In this document: positions 9,554 through 17,846 of the stretch, one piece after another | Position numbering within the stretch: the first letter of the stretch is position 1 | Layout: each line of letters begins with the position of its first letter | NCBI RefSeq assembly: GCF_001729485.1 | Contig: NZ_CP017157.1 | Location: 1,426,001 to 1,490,000, forward strand | From: Streptomyces lydicus | GTDB taxonomy: Bacteria > Actinomycetota > Actinomycetes > Streptomycetales > Streptomycetaceae | DNA length: 64,000 nucleotides | Direction: 5' to 3' | The notes under the pieces: model-generated | Told to the model about the DNA's origin: nothing | What the model saw: only the letters and a program-made list of their open reading frames with translations | Database searches by the model: none | Program-made: the position numbers and the translations under genes

Positions 9554-10432
9554 ATGGAACCGGCCCGGTACGCACACCGTGAACCCGGCGAGGGCTGTCT
9601 GACCACCGCGGTCCGCATCCCGGTGCGGGTGGTGGTGCTGATTCTCGTGGTGCCGGTGCGTCTGCTCTGGGACGCCCTGGCCGCCGCCGCCCGGGCCGTC
9701 GACCGCACCGTGCTCCGCCCTCTGGGGCGTGGCCTGGCCCTGCTGTGGCGCACCCTCGTGGTGCGCCCGCTCGCCTGGGCCGCACGGACGCTGATCGCCG
9801 CGCCGCTGGCCCTGCTGTGGCGCCATGTGCTGACGCCCCTCGGGCGGGGGCTGGGGTGGCTGGCGCACCGGCTCGTCGTGGTGCCGGCCCGGTGGCTGTA
9901 CGTGTGGGTGCTGGCGCCGGTGGGCCGAGCGGCCGGCCGGGTGCTGGCGGGGGTCGCCGCGGTACTGGCCGCACTCGTCCGGTGGATTGTGCTGGTACCG
10001 GCCGTCGCCCTGTGGCGGTACGTTCTCGGGCCGGTCCTCGGAGCGCTGGCGACCGTGCTGACGGTGGTCGCCCGTGAGGTCGCGGACGCGCTCGGGCACT
10101 GCTGGCGGATCGCCGGGGCGGTCTCGCGGGCGGTGGGCCGGTTCCTGGGCGCGGTGCTGCGCCGGCTGGTCGTCGAGCCGCTGCGCCGGGCGTACCGCCA
10201 CGTGCTCACGCCGCTCGGCCACGCCGTCCGGGACGGGGTCTGGCGGCCGGTGCGACGGGTGCTGCGCGGGGCGCGCGAGACGGTGCGGCAGACCCGCGGG
10301 GAGATCCGCCGAGCGCTGTTCGGAACGCCCGTGCCGGAGCGGCGGTCCGAGGCGGTGCCGCCCCACCGGGAACCTGGGGGCCGCGGGACACGTACTCTAG
10401 GTAGCAGTACGACCGCACTCACGAAGGACTGA
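9554..10432 (+). CDS. Repetitive membrane/amphipathic protein of unknown function
   Basis: This 292-residue protein is not recognised. It is built from degenerate repeats of about 25-45 residues whose core reads VLxPLGRGLxxLxxxLVVxPLxW: VLRPLGRGLALLWRTLVV, VLTPLGRGLGWLAHRLVV, VLAPVGRAAGRVLAGV, VLGPVLGALATVLTVV and VLTPLGHAVRDGV. It is rich in Trp, Arg, Val and Leu and nearly free of acidic residues in the first 230 positions, so it may form membrane-embedded or reentrant amphipathic helices. The C-terminus is basic (RETVRQTRGEIRRALFG) and then polar. GGGGGAG lies before the ATG. It ends just before the TIGR03936 gene, and the two probably share a transcript. Coding status is supported by codon bias and placement. 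Confidence 0.7.
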   Translation: MEPARYAHREPGEGCLTTAVRIPVRVVVLILVVPVRLLWDALAAAARAVDRTVLRPLGRGLALLWRTLVVRPLAWAARTLIAAPLALLWRHVLTPLGRGLGWLAHRLVVVPARWLYVWVLAPVGRAAGRVLAGVAAVLAALVRWIVLVPAVALWRYVLGPVLGALATVLTVVAREVADALGHCWRIAGAVSRAVGRFLGAVLRRLVVEPLRRAYRHVLTPLGHAVRDGVWRPVRRVLRGARETVRQTRGEIRRALFGTPVPERRSEAVPPHREPGGRGTRTLGSSTTALTKD

Positions 10433-10480
10433 ACGACACTGGGCAAGCGACAGCCCGAAGGCCCGCCGCCCGCACCGGCG

Positions 10481-11281
10481 GTGCAGCGCATCCGACTGCG
10501 CTACACCAAGCGCGGCCGCCTCCGGTTCACCAGCCACCGCGACTTCCAGCGCGCTTTCGAGCGGGCGCTGCGCCGCGCCGAGGTCCCCATGGCCTATTCA
10601 GCGGGGTTCACCCCGCACCCCAAGGTGTCGTACGCCAACGCCGCCCCGACGGGTACGGGCAGTGAGGCCGAATATCTGGAGATCCAGCTCGCCGAGCACC
10701 GCGATCCGGACAAGCTTCGCGAACTGCTCAACGAGTCGCTGCCGGACGGGCTCGATGTGATCGACTCCGTGCAGGCACACACGAGCGGACTGGCCGACCG
10801 GCTGCAGGCTTCGGTGTGGGAGATCCGGCTCGACGGCGTCGAGGTCGAGGCGGCCGAGCACGCCGTCGGGGCGTTCCTCGCCGCCGACGAGGTGCTGGTC
10901 GAGCGCCGGACGAAAAACGGCATCCGGAGCTTCGACGCGCGGGCCGCAGTGGCGCGTCTGGAGACCTCCGGCAGCGAGGGCGATAGGCCCGACGGCAAAG
11001 CCTGTGCGATACTGCGGCTGGTTGTTCGGCATGTGACACCCGCCGTTCGACCCGACGACGTCCTGTCCGGCCTCCGAGCTACGGCCGACCTGGCGCCGCC
11101 GGTCCCCGCTGCGGTGACCAGGCTGGCGCAGGGGCTGCTCGATGAGGAGACCGGCGCGGTGACTGACCCGCTAGCGCCCGACCGCGACGCTGCCACGGCC
11201 GCCCCACCCACGGCCGCCGGGCTGAGTGCCGCGAAGGCGCCGAGTGGGGCCTCCCCGGCAGCCGGGGAAGGTACTGCGTAG
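10481..11281 (+). CDS. TIGR03936 family radical-SAM-associated protein
   Basis: This 266-residue protein is the usual partner of the TIGR03960 radical SAM protein. It starts VQRIRLRYTKRGRLRFTSHRDFQRAFERALRRAEVPMAYSAGFTPHPKVSYANA, highly characteristic of the family, and has an Ala/Pro-rich tail. The annotated start is GTG at 10481, but the same frame is open upstream to a CTG at 10439 (giving LGKRQPEGPPPAPAVQ...), and GAAGGA at 10423-10428 is 10 nt before that CTG, whereas the GTG has no Shine-Dalgarno. The true start may therefore be the CTG, adding 14 residues. It stands before RNase E, whose leader starts directly after its stop. Confidence 0.85.
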   Translation: MQRIRLRYTKRGRLRFTSHRDFQRAFERALRRAEVPMAYSAGFTPHPKVSYANAAPTGTGSEAEYLEIQLAEHRDPDKLRELLNESLPDGLDVIDSVQAHTSGLADRLQASVWEIRLDGVEVEAAEHAVGAFLAADEVLVERRTKNGIRSFDARAAVARLETSGSEGDRPDGKACAILRLVVRHVTPAVRPDDVLSGLRATADLAPPVPAAVTRLAQGLLDEETGAVTDPLAPDRDAATAAPPTAAGLSAAKAPSGASPAAGEGTA

Positions 11282-11501
11282 GACTGCCGTCGTCGCGTCG
11301 CCGATCAGCCAGGGAGCCACCCCGGTCCGGCAGACGCACTGACCAGGAGACTTTCGCCGGTCCTCGCCCTACGGGGCCCGGCGAGCGAGACGACAGCTCC
11401 CGTGCGGCGCCCACGCCCCGGACAGCGGGCCCGCGCTCATCACGCGGACCGCGGCCGGAACAAGGCCCGGCGCCCGGGAGCGTGACGGGAGAACCGCCCG
11501 C
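11282..11501 (+). promoter_or_regulatory. 220-nt RNase E leader region
   Basis: No gene is seen. The stretch is GC-rich with local complementarity, for example CGGGGCCCGGCG near 11371, and ends with GGGAGAA at 11484-11490 before the ATG. RNase E mRNAs in other bacteria carry a 5' leader that the enzyme itself cleaves, so this could be a regulatory leader, but no specific structure was proven here. Confidence 0.3.
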
Positions 11502-14500
11502 ATGCTCGAGCCCATTGAGCCCACTGAATCCACGCCGTCCAAGGACCGTGGAATCGAGGACAACCACTCACCCAGCGACACGCTTCCGCCGCGTCGTCGG
11601 CGCCGTGCGGCGTCCCGGCCTGCCGGTCCTCCGGTGGCCGGAGAGGCGCCGGAGGCGTCCGTGGTGAGCACCGAGACCGCCGCCGCGCCCGTGGCCGACC
11701 CGGCCCCCGCCGGGGAGCCCGCCGCCGCGTCGGTCACCACCGGGGACGAGGCCAAGCCCGCCCGTACGCGCCGCCGCGCGACCCGTAAGGCCACCGCTCC
11801 GGCGGGGGCGCCGCAGCCGGCCGCCGAGGAGCCCGCCGAGGCTCCGGCCGCCGTCGAGGCACCCGCTGCCGCCGAAGCGGCGCCCGCCGAGGCGCCGCAG
11901 GCCGAGGACGCCGCGCCGCGCCGTACCCGCCGCCGGGCGACCCGCAAGGTGTCCGCGCCTGCCGGGTCCCCGCAGACCGAGACCGCCGTGGAGCCGGCCG
12001 CCGAGGCGCCCGCCGCCCCGGCCGCCGTGGCTGCCCCCGCCGCCGAGGAGGAGGCGCCCGCGCCCGCCGAGGAGGCCAAGCCCGCCCGTGCGCGCCGCCG
12101 CGCCACCCGTAAGGCCACCGCTCCGGCCGGCTCCCCTCAGGTGAGCGTCGTCGAGGAGACCGCCGCGGAAGCGGTGGAGAGCGCCGCCCCGGCCGCCCCG
12201 GCCGCCGAGGAGGAGGCGCCCGCGCCCGCCGAGGACGCCAGGCCCGCCCGTGCGCGCCGCCGCGCCACCCGTAAGGCCACCGCACCCGCCGGTGCGCCCC
12301 AGGCCGCCGAAGAGGCACCGGCCGCCGAGGCCGTCGCGGTGAGCGAGCCGGCCGAGCCCGCCGAGGCGCCCCGCCGCCGGTCGCGCCGCCGTGCCGCCGA
12401 GCCGGCCGCCGAGGCACCGCGGGCCGAGGAGCCCCGTGCCGAGGAGGAGCCCGCCCAGGAGGCGCCGGCCCGTGGCCGCCGCCGGGCGCAGCGTCCGCCG
12501 ACCGCCGTCTTCCAGGCTCCGGTGTTCACCGAGCCGATGTTCCAGACCCCGGAGTCCGCGGCCGCCGCGCACGCCGCGGCCCGCCAGGAAGAGGCGGCGG
12601 CCGAGGTCACCGAGGAGCAGCCCGCCGGTTCGCGCCGTCGCCGCCGTCGCGGTGCCCCGGCCGAGCCCGAGCAGGTCACCGCCGCCGTCGAGCCGGAGAC
12701 CGGCCAGGCCGAGCCGGCCGTCGAGGCGGCCGAGCCGGAGACCGAGCCGGAGGAGTCCGGCCAGGCCGAGGACGAGTCCGCCGAGCGTCCCTCGCGGCGC
12801 CGCCGCCGTGGTGGCCGTCGCCGTCGCCGCGGTGAGTCCGCCGACGGTGCCGACGAGCAGACCGCCGAGACCGGTGCGTCCGAGGAAGCGGCGGACGAGG
12901 CCGAGTCCGAGGAGGACGAGGAGCACGCCGCCGAGGAGTCGGAGGCCCACGAGGAGGCCGAGGAGTCGGGCGGCGGTTCCAGCAGCAGCCGTCGTCGCCG
13001 TCGTCGCCGCCGTCGCAGCGGGGACGGTGCCGAAGCCGAGTCCGGCGCCTCCGACGACCCGGAGCGCACGGTCGTCAAGGTCCGCGAGCCCCGCAAGAAG
13101 GAGGAGGGCACCAGCGCGGACGAGGTGCAGTCGATCAAGGGGTCGACGCGCCTGGAGGCCAAGAAGCAGCGTCGCCGTGAGGGCCGCGAGCAGGGCCGCC
13201 GCCGGGTGCCGATCATCACCGAGGCGGAGTTCCTGGCCCGTCGCGAGGCCGTCGAGCGGGTGATGGTCGTCCGCCAGAGCGGCGAGCGCACCCAGATCGG
13301 CGTCCTTGAGGACAACGTGCTCGTGGAGCACTTCGTCAACAAGGAGCAGGCGACCTCGTACGTCGGCAACGTCTACCTCGGCAAGGTGCAGAACGTCCTG
13401 CCGTCGATGGAGGCCGCCTTCGTCGACATCGGCAAGGGCCGCAACGCCGTGCTGTACGCCGGTGAGGTCAACTTCGAAGCGCTGGGCATGGCCAACGGGC
13501 CGCGCCGCATCGAGACCGCGCTGAAGTCCGGCCAGTCGGTGCTGGTGCAGGTCACCAAGGACCCGATCGGCCACAAGGGCGCCCGGCTGACCAGCCAGGT
13601 GTCGCTGCCCGGCCGCTACCTGGTCTACGTGCCCGAGGGCTCGATGACGGGTATCAGCCGCAAGCTCCCGGACACCGAGCGGGCGCGTCTGAAGCAGATC
13701 CTCAAGAAGATCGTCCCCGAGGACGCGGGCGTCATCGTCCGTACGGCCGCGGAGGGCGCGAGCGAGGAGGAGCTGGCGCGCGACGTCCAGCGTCTGCAGG
13801 CGCAGTGGGAGGAGATCCAGAAGAAGGCGAAGGCGTCCTCCACGAACGCCCCGACGCTGCTCTACGGCGAGCCGGACATGACCGTCCGGGTCGTCCGCGA
13901 CATCTTCAACGAGGACTTCTCCAAGGTCATCGTCAGCGGTGACGAGGCGTGGCAGACCATCCACGGCTATGTCCAGCACGTCGCCCCCGACCTCGTCGAC
14001 CGGCTGCAGAAGTGGACGTCGGACGTCGACGTCTTCGCGACGTACCGCATCGACGAGCAGCTGATGAAGGCGCTGGACCGCAAGGTCTGGCTGCCCAGCG
14101 GCGGCTCGCTGGTGATCGACCGGACCGAGGCGATGGTCGTGGTCGACGTCAACACCGGCAAGTTCACCGGCCAGGGCGGCAACCTGGAGGAGACGGTCAC
14201 CAGGAACAACCTGGAGGCGGCCGAGGAGATCGTGCGTCAGCTGCGGCTGCGCGACCTCGGCGGCATCATCGTGATCGACTTCATCGACATGGTGCTGGAG
14301 TCCAACCGGGACCTGGTGCTGCGGCGCCTGCTGGAGTGCCTGGGCCGGGACCGTACGAAGCACCAGGTGGCCGAGGTCACCTCGCTGGGCCTGGTCCAGA
14401 TGACCCGCAAGCGGGTCGGCCAGGGCCTGCTGGAGTCGTTCTCGGAGCAGTGCGTGCACTGCAACGGACGCGGCGTGATCGTCCACATGGAGCAGCCGAC

Positions 14501-15257
14501 CACGGTCGGCGGTGGCGGCAAGCGCAAGAAGAAGGGCAAGGCCGCGCAGGCCGAGCCGCACGTCCACGAGGTCGAGGCGGCCCCGTCGCTGCCGGACGGC
14601 GCCGCTCCCGAGCTGGAGCCCGCCCCGGTGACCGAGGCCGAGCTGCAGCCCGCGGTGGCCGAGGCCGACGAGTGGTTCAGCAGCCCCGCGGAGGCCGAGG
14701 CGGCCGCCGGGCGCAGCCGTGGCCGCCGCCGGGTGAGCCGGAAGGTGTCCGCTCCGGCGGGTGCCCCCAAGGCCGCCGAGGAGCCCGCCGCGATCGTGGT
14801 GCCGGCCGAGCCGGCGCCGGCCGCGGAGCCGCAGCCGGTGGCTGAGGCGGCCCCCGAGGCGCCGGCCGCGGAGCCCGCGCCGGCCCGCCCGCGCCGTCGG
14901 GTGACCCGCAAGGTGACCGCTCCGGCGGGTTCGCCGGAGGCCGACGAGGCGGCGACGGTCGTCATCTCGGCGCCCGTGGCGGAGCCCGTCGCCGAGCCGG
15001 CGCCCGCCGAGGTGTCCGGCGAGGCCGCGGAGGCCGAGGCGGCGCCGGCTGCCAAGAAGACCGCGAAGAAGGCGGCGGCGAAGAAGGCCACCGCCAAGAA
15101 GACCGCGGCGAAGAAGGCACCGGCCAAGAAGGCGGCGGCGAAGAAGACCACCACCGCCAAGAAGGCCACCGCGAAGAAGACCGCCACGAAGAAGGCCACG
15201 ACCAAGAAGGCGGCGGCCAAGAAGACCGCGGCCGCCGAGGAGTCCCCGGTCGCGTGA
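11502..15257 (+). CDS. rne: Ribonuclease E/G with repeat-rich arms (RNase ES type)
   Basis: This 1251-residue endoribonuclease has its catalytic core in the centre (about 580-1000) flanked by long low-complexity arms. The S1 domain (about 605-690) begins after MVVRQSGERTQIGVLEDN. Metal-binding residues correspond to D882 and N884 (VVVDVNTGKF) and D926 (IIVIDFIDM); the zinc-link cysteines are C984 and C987 (CVHCNGRG). This resembles RNase ES of S. coelicolor, in which the core is internal. The arms carry six copies of an Arg-rich motif RxRRRxTRKxxAPAGxP (four N-terminal, two C-terminal), long acidic Ala/Glu tracts, clusters such as RRRRRRRRRRS, and a final tail of about 65 residues of AKK/TAKK/AAKK repeats like histone H1. 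The arms probably bind RNA and degradosome partners. A terminator follows at 15271. Confidence 0.9.
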   Translation: MLEPIEPTESTPSKDRGIEDNHSPSDTLPPRRRRRAASRPAGPPVAGEAPEASVVSTETAAAPVADPAPAGEPAAASVTTGDEAKPARTRRRATRKATAPAGAPQPAAEEPAEAPAAVEAPAAAEAAPAEAPQAEDAAPRRTRRRATRKVSAPAGSPQTETAVEPAAEAPAAPAAVAAPAAEEEAPAPAEEAKPARARRRATRKATAPAGSPQVSVVEETAAEAVESAAPAAPAAEEEAPAPAEDARPARARRRATRKATAPAGAPQAAEEAPAAEAVAVSEPAEPAEAPRRRSRRRAAEPAAEAPRAEEPRAEEEPAQEAPARGRRRAQRPPTAVFQAPVFTEPMFQTPESAAAAHAAARQEEAAAEVTEEQPAGSRRRRRRGAPAEPEQVTAAVEPETGQAEPAVEAAEPETEPEESGQAEDESAERPSRRRRRGGRRRRRGESADGADEQTAETGASEEAADEAESEEDEEHAAEESEAHEEAEESGGGSSSSRRRRRRRRRSGDGAEAESGASDDPERTVVKVREPRKKEEGTSADEVQSIKGSTRLEAKKQRRREGREQGRRRVPIITEAEFLARREAVERVMVVRQSGERTQIGVLEDNVLVEHFVNKEQATSYVGNVYLGKVQNVLPSMEAAFVDIGKGRNAVLYAGEVNFEALGMANGPRRIETALKSGQSVLVQVTKDPIGHKGARLTSQVSLPGRYLVYVPEGSMTGISRKLPDTERARLKQILKKIVPEDAGVIVRTAAEGASEEELARDVQRLQAQWEEIQKKAKASSTNAPTLLYGEPDMTVRVVRDIFNEDFSKVIVSGDEAWQTIHGYVQHVAPDLVDRLQKWTSDVDVFATYRIDEQLMKALDRKVWLPSGGSLVIDRTEAMVVVDVNTGKFTGQGGNLEETVTRNNLEAAEEIVRQLRLRDLGGIIVIDFIDMVLESNRDLVLRRLLECLGRDRTKHQVAEVTSLGLVQMTRKRVGQGLLESFSEQCVHCNGRGVIVHMEQPTTVGGGGKRKKKGKAAQAEPHVHEVEAAPSLPDGAAPELEPAPVTEAELQPAVAEADEWFSSPAEAEAAAGRSRGRRRVSRKVSAPAGAPKAAEEPAAIVVPAEPAPAAEPQPVAEAAPEAPAAEPAPARPRRRVTRKVTAPAGSPEADEAATVVISAPVAEPVAEPAPAEVSGEAAEAEAAPAAKKTAKKAAAKKATAKKTAAKKAPAKKAAAKKTTTAKKATAKKTATKKATTKKAAAKKTAAAEESPVA

Positions 15258-15270
15258 GCGACCAGGCCGT

Positions 15271-15296
15271 GCCCCGGGCCGTCAGCGGTCCGGGGC
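15271..15296 (+). terminator. Intrinsic terminator of the RNase E gene
   Basis: GCCCCGGGCCG (15271-15281), loop TCAG, CGGTCCGGGGC (15286-15296) is an 11-bp stem with one G-U pair, 14 bp after the stop codon. Confidence 0.7.
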
Positions 15297-15300
15297 CGGT

Positions 15301-15329
15301 TTGACCCCCTGGTCAAGGCCCCGTAACCT
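15301..15329 (+). promoter_or_regulatory. Promoter of rplU-rpmA
   Basis: TTGACC (15301-15306), a 17-nt spacer, then TAACCT (15324-15329) is a near-consensus HrdB-type promoter placed directly after the RNase E terminator. The resulting leader is about 160 nt and contains a hairpin CTCCCGG/CCGGGAG (15382-15399), so there is room for autoregulation by L21, which is inferred only. Confidence 0.65.
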
Positions 15330-15494
15330 TGACCGTCGGTGTCTGAGAACATCTGAGACACCGCAACCCCTGAGCAACTACCTCCCGGTCCGCCGGGAGA
15401 GGCCGCTCGTCCACTCGGATTCCACGGGCCCTATCCCGAGCCCGTGTGAGCGGCTGGCATCAGAGGATCCGTTTCTAGCGAAAGAGAGTTCCGC

Positions 15495-15815
15495 GTGTAC
15501 GCGATCGTGCGCACCGGCGGGCGCCAGCAGAAGGTTGCTGTCGGCGACGTCATCGAGATTGACCGCATTTCCACCAGCAAGGTCGGCGACACCGTCGAGC
15601 TCTCCACGCTGCTGGTCGTCGACGGTGACTCGGTCACCAGCGACCCGTGGGTCCTGGCCGGCGTGAAGGTTCAGGGTGAGGTCGTGGACCACCACAAGGG
15701 CAACAAGATCCGGATCCAGAAGTACAAGAACAAGACCGGTTACAAGAAGCGGATCGGCCACCGCCAGCTCCACACGGCGCTGAAGATCACCGGCATCGAC
15801 GCTCCGGCGAAGTAA
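15495..15815 (+). CDS. rplU: 50S ribosomal protein L21
   Basis: This 106-residue protein, [25 protein letters not shown] ... [26 protein letters not shown], is full length and matches bacterial L21. Start is GTG, with AGAGAG upstream. It is the first gene of the universal rplU-rpmA-obg order; rpmA follows after 14 bp. Confidence 0.97.
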   Translation: MYAIVRTGGRQQKVAVGDVIEIDRISTSKVGDTVELSTLLVVDGDSVTSDPWVLAGVKVQGEVVDHHKGNKIRIQKYKNKTGYKKRIGHRQLHTALKITGIDAPAK

Positions 15816-15829
15816 GGGACTGAGGAGAC

Positions 15830-16087
15830 ATGGCACACAAGAAGGGCGCATCGTCCACTCGGAACGGTCGCGACTCCAATGCTCAGCGGCTCGGCGTGAA
15901 GCGCTTCGGCGGTCAGGCCGTCCTCGCCGGTGAGATCCTGGTCCGCCAGCGCGGCACCCACTTCCACCCGGGCACGGGCGTCGGCCGTGGCGGCGACGAC
16001 ACCCTGTTCGCCCTTGAGGCCGGTGCGGTGCAGTTCGGCACCCACCGTGGCCGCAAGGTCGTGAACATCGTCCCGGCCGCCCAGTAA
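15830..16087 (+). CDS. rpmA: 50S ribosomal protein L27
   Basis: This 85-residue protein, [29 protein letters not shown] ... [26 protein letters not shown], is full-length L27. Its N-terminus reaches the peptidyl-transferase centre and starts directly with AHKKG, without the cleavable extension found in Firmicutes. GAGGAGA precedes the ATG with good spacing. Confidence 0.97.
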   Translation: MAHKKGASSTRNGRDSNAQRLGVKRFGGQAVLAGEILVRQRGTHFHPGTGVGRGGDDTLFALEAGAVQFGTHRGRKVVNIVPAAQ

Positions 16088-16120
16088 TCAGGGCCCGGAC
16101 GTAGTAACTCGGCTGAGCTT

Positions 16121-16200
16121 CCGGGGGAATCCCCCGGGGTCGGCGCAGTCATCAGGGGCGGACCGCCTTTTCTCGCGGAAGCGGGAAGGCTGGTCCGCCC
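16121..16200 (+). terminator. Hairpins after rpmA (terminator or partial read-through into obg)
   Basis: CCGGGGG/CCCCCGG (16121-16137, loop AAT) is followed by a longer stem: GGGCGGACC (16156-16164) with GGTCCGCCC (16192-16200), the interior GCCTT pairing with AAGGC. It likely ends or attenuates the L21-L27 transcript before obg. Confidence 0.55.
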
Positions 16201-16267
16201 TTGGCGTGTTACGACAGAGATATCCCGCAGTAGCAACACACCCCGTTTATCTGGAGGCACCCCCACC

Positions 16268-17704
16268 ATGACCACCTTCGTGGACCGCGTCGAGCTGCAC
16301 GTCGCCGCGGGTAACGGAGGCCACGGCGTGGCCTCCGTGATGCGGGAGAAGTTCAAGCCGCTGGGCGGCCCGGACGGCGGCAACGGCGGCCGCGGCGGCG
16401 ACGTCGTCCTGGTCGTCGACCAGGACGTCACCACGCTTCTCGAATACCACCACCACCCGCACCGCAAGGCCACCAACGGCCAGCCGGGCGCGGGCGACAA
16501 CCGCTCCGGTAAGAACGGCCAGGACCTGGTCCTGCCGGTCCCCGACGGCACCGTCGTCATGGACCGCGCGGGCAACGTGCTCGCCGACCTCGTCGGCCAG
16601 GGCACCACCTTCGTCGCCGGCCAGGGCGGCCGCGGCGGCCTCGGCAACGCGGCGCTGGCCTCCGCCCGCCGCAAGGCCCCCGGCTTCGCGCTGCTCGGGG
16701 AGCCCGGTGAGGCCCGCGACATCGTGCTGGAGCTCAAGACCGTCGCGGACGTCGCGCTGGTCGGTTACCCGAGCGCCGGCAAGTCCTCGCTGATCTCGGT
16801 GCTCTCCGCCGCCAAGCCCAAGATCGCCGACTACCCGTTCACGACGCTGGTGCCCAACCTCGGTGTGGTGACGGCCGGTTCGACGGTCTACACGATCGCG
16901 GACGTCCCCGGTCTGATCCCCGGTGCGAGCCAGGGCAAGGGTCTGGGCCTGGAGTTCCTGCGGCACGTCGAGCGCTGCGAGGTGCTCGTGCACGTCCTGG
17001 ACACCGCGACCCTGGAAGCCGACCGCGACCCGGTGTCCGACCTCGACACCATCGAGGAGGAGCTCAAGCAGTACGGCGGCCTGGAGAACCGGCCCCGCAT
17101 GGTCGTCCTCAACAAGATCGACGTCCCGGACGGCAAGGACCTCGCCGACATGATCCGCCCCGACCTGGAGGAGCGCGGCTACCGCGTGTTCGAGGTCTCC
17201 GCGGTCGCCCACATGGGCCTGAAGGAGCTGTCCTTCGCGCTTGCCGATGTCGTCTCCAAGGCCCGCGCCGCCAAGCCCGTGCAGGAAGCCACCCGTATCG
17301 TCATCCGGCCCAAGGCCGTCGACGACACCGGCTTCACGATCACGGAAGAGGGTGAGAACTTCTTCCGCGTGCGCGGCGAGAAGCCTGAGCGCTGGGTCCG
17401 CCAGACCGACTTCAACAACGATGAGGCCGTCGGCTACCTCGCCGACCGCCTCAACCGTCTCGGCGTCGAGGACGGGCTGCGCAAGGCGGGCGCGCACGCC
17501 GGCGACGGCATCGCCATCGGCCCCGAGGACAACGCGGTCGTCTTCGACTGGGAGCCGATGATGGCGGCCGGTGCGGAGATGCTGGGACGGCGTGGCGAGG
17601 ACCACCGCCTGGAGGCGCCCCGGCCGGCCGCGCAGCGCCGCAGGGACCGGGACGTGGCACGGGACGAGGCCGACCAGGAGTACGACGGCTTCCGCCCCTT
17701 CTGA
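16268..17704 (+). CDS. obgE: Obg GTPase (CgtA)
   Basis: This 478-residue ribosome-assembly and stress GTPase has three domains: a glycine-rich Obg fold (1-158, with [13 protein letters not shown] and [11 protein letters not shown]), the G domain (about 160-330; [11 protein letters not shown]-loop, switch region [22 protein letters not shown]3, NKIDVPD G4), and the actinobacterial/Firmicute OCT C-terminal domain (about 345-425), followed by a basic, probably disordered tail. GGAGG at 16252-16256 lies before the ATG. In S. coelicolor, obg influences aerial mycelium formation. It has its own upstream region of 180 bp after the rpmA hairpins. Confidence 0.96.
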   Translation: MTTFVDRVELHVAAGNGGHGVASVMREKFKPLGGPDGGNGGRGGDVVLVVDQDVTTLLEYHHHPHRKATNGQPGAGDNRSGKNGQDLVLPVPDGTVVMDRAGNVLADLVGQGTTFVAGQGGRGGLGNAALASARRKAPGFALLGEPGEARDIVLELKTVADVALVGYPSAGKSSLISVLSAAKPKIADYPFTTLVPNLGVVTAGSTVYTIADVPGLIPGASQGKGLGLEFLRHVERCEVLVHVLDTATLEADRDPVSDLDTIEEELKQYGGLENRPRMVVLNKIDVPDGKDLADMIRPDLEERGYRVFEVSAVAHMGLKELSFALADVVSKARAAKPVQEATRIVIRPKAVDDTGFTITEEGENFFRVRGEKPERWVRQTDFNNDEAVGYLADRLNRLGVEDGLRKAGAHAGDGIAIGPEDNAVVFDWEPMMAAGAEMLGRRGEDHRLEAPRPAAQRRRDRDVARDEADQEYDGFRPF

Positions 17705-17736
17705 CGGACCGCCCGGCGGTCCAGGGCACGCACGCC

Positions 17737-17783
17737 AACGGGGAAGGCCCCCGGGAGTTCTCCTCCCGGGGGCCTTCCCCGTT
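17737..17783. terminator. Perfect 21-bp bidirectional terminator
   Basis: The arms at 17737-17757 (starting AACGGGGAAGG) and 17763-17783 (ending CCTTCCCCGTT) are exactly complementary around the 5-nt loop TTCTC. It separates convergent obg and the CDP-glycerol transferase gene, and on the plus strand the arm ends in GTT after a C-rich run. It is the strongest hairpin in this part of the window. Confidence 0.85.
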
Positions 17784-17846
17784 GCGGCTGCCGCCGCCTT
17801 TGTGCTGCCCCGCGGTCCGTCGAAGCCGTGAGCGGCTCGCTGCGGG

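Noticed and set aside
10389-10412. GTACT...AGTAC dyad near the end of the repeat membrane gene
   Set aside because: Only 5-bp arms, inside a coding region; no support as a promoter or operator.
11568-14567. Minus-strand frame of 999 codons opposite RNase E
   Set aside because: Gly/Leu/Arg-rich antisense of the repeat arms; codon bias fits the plus strand.
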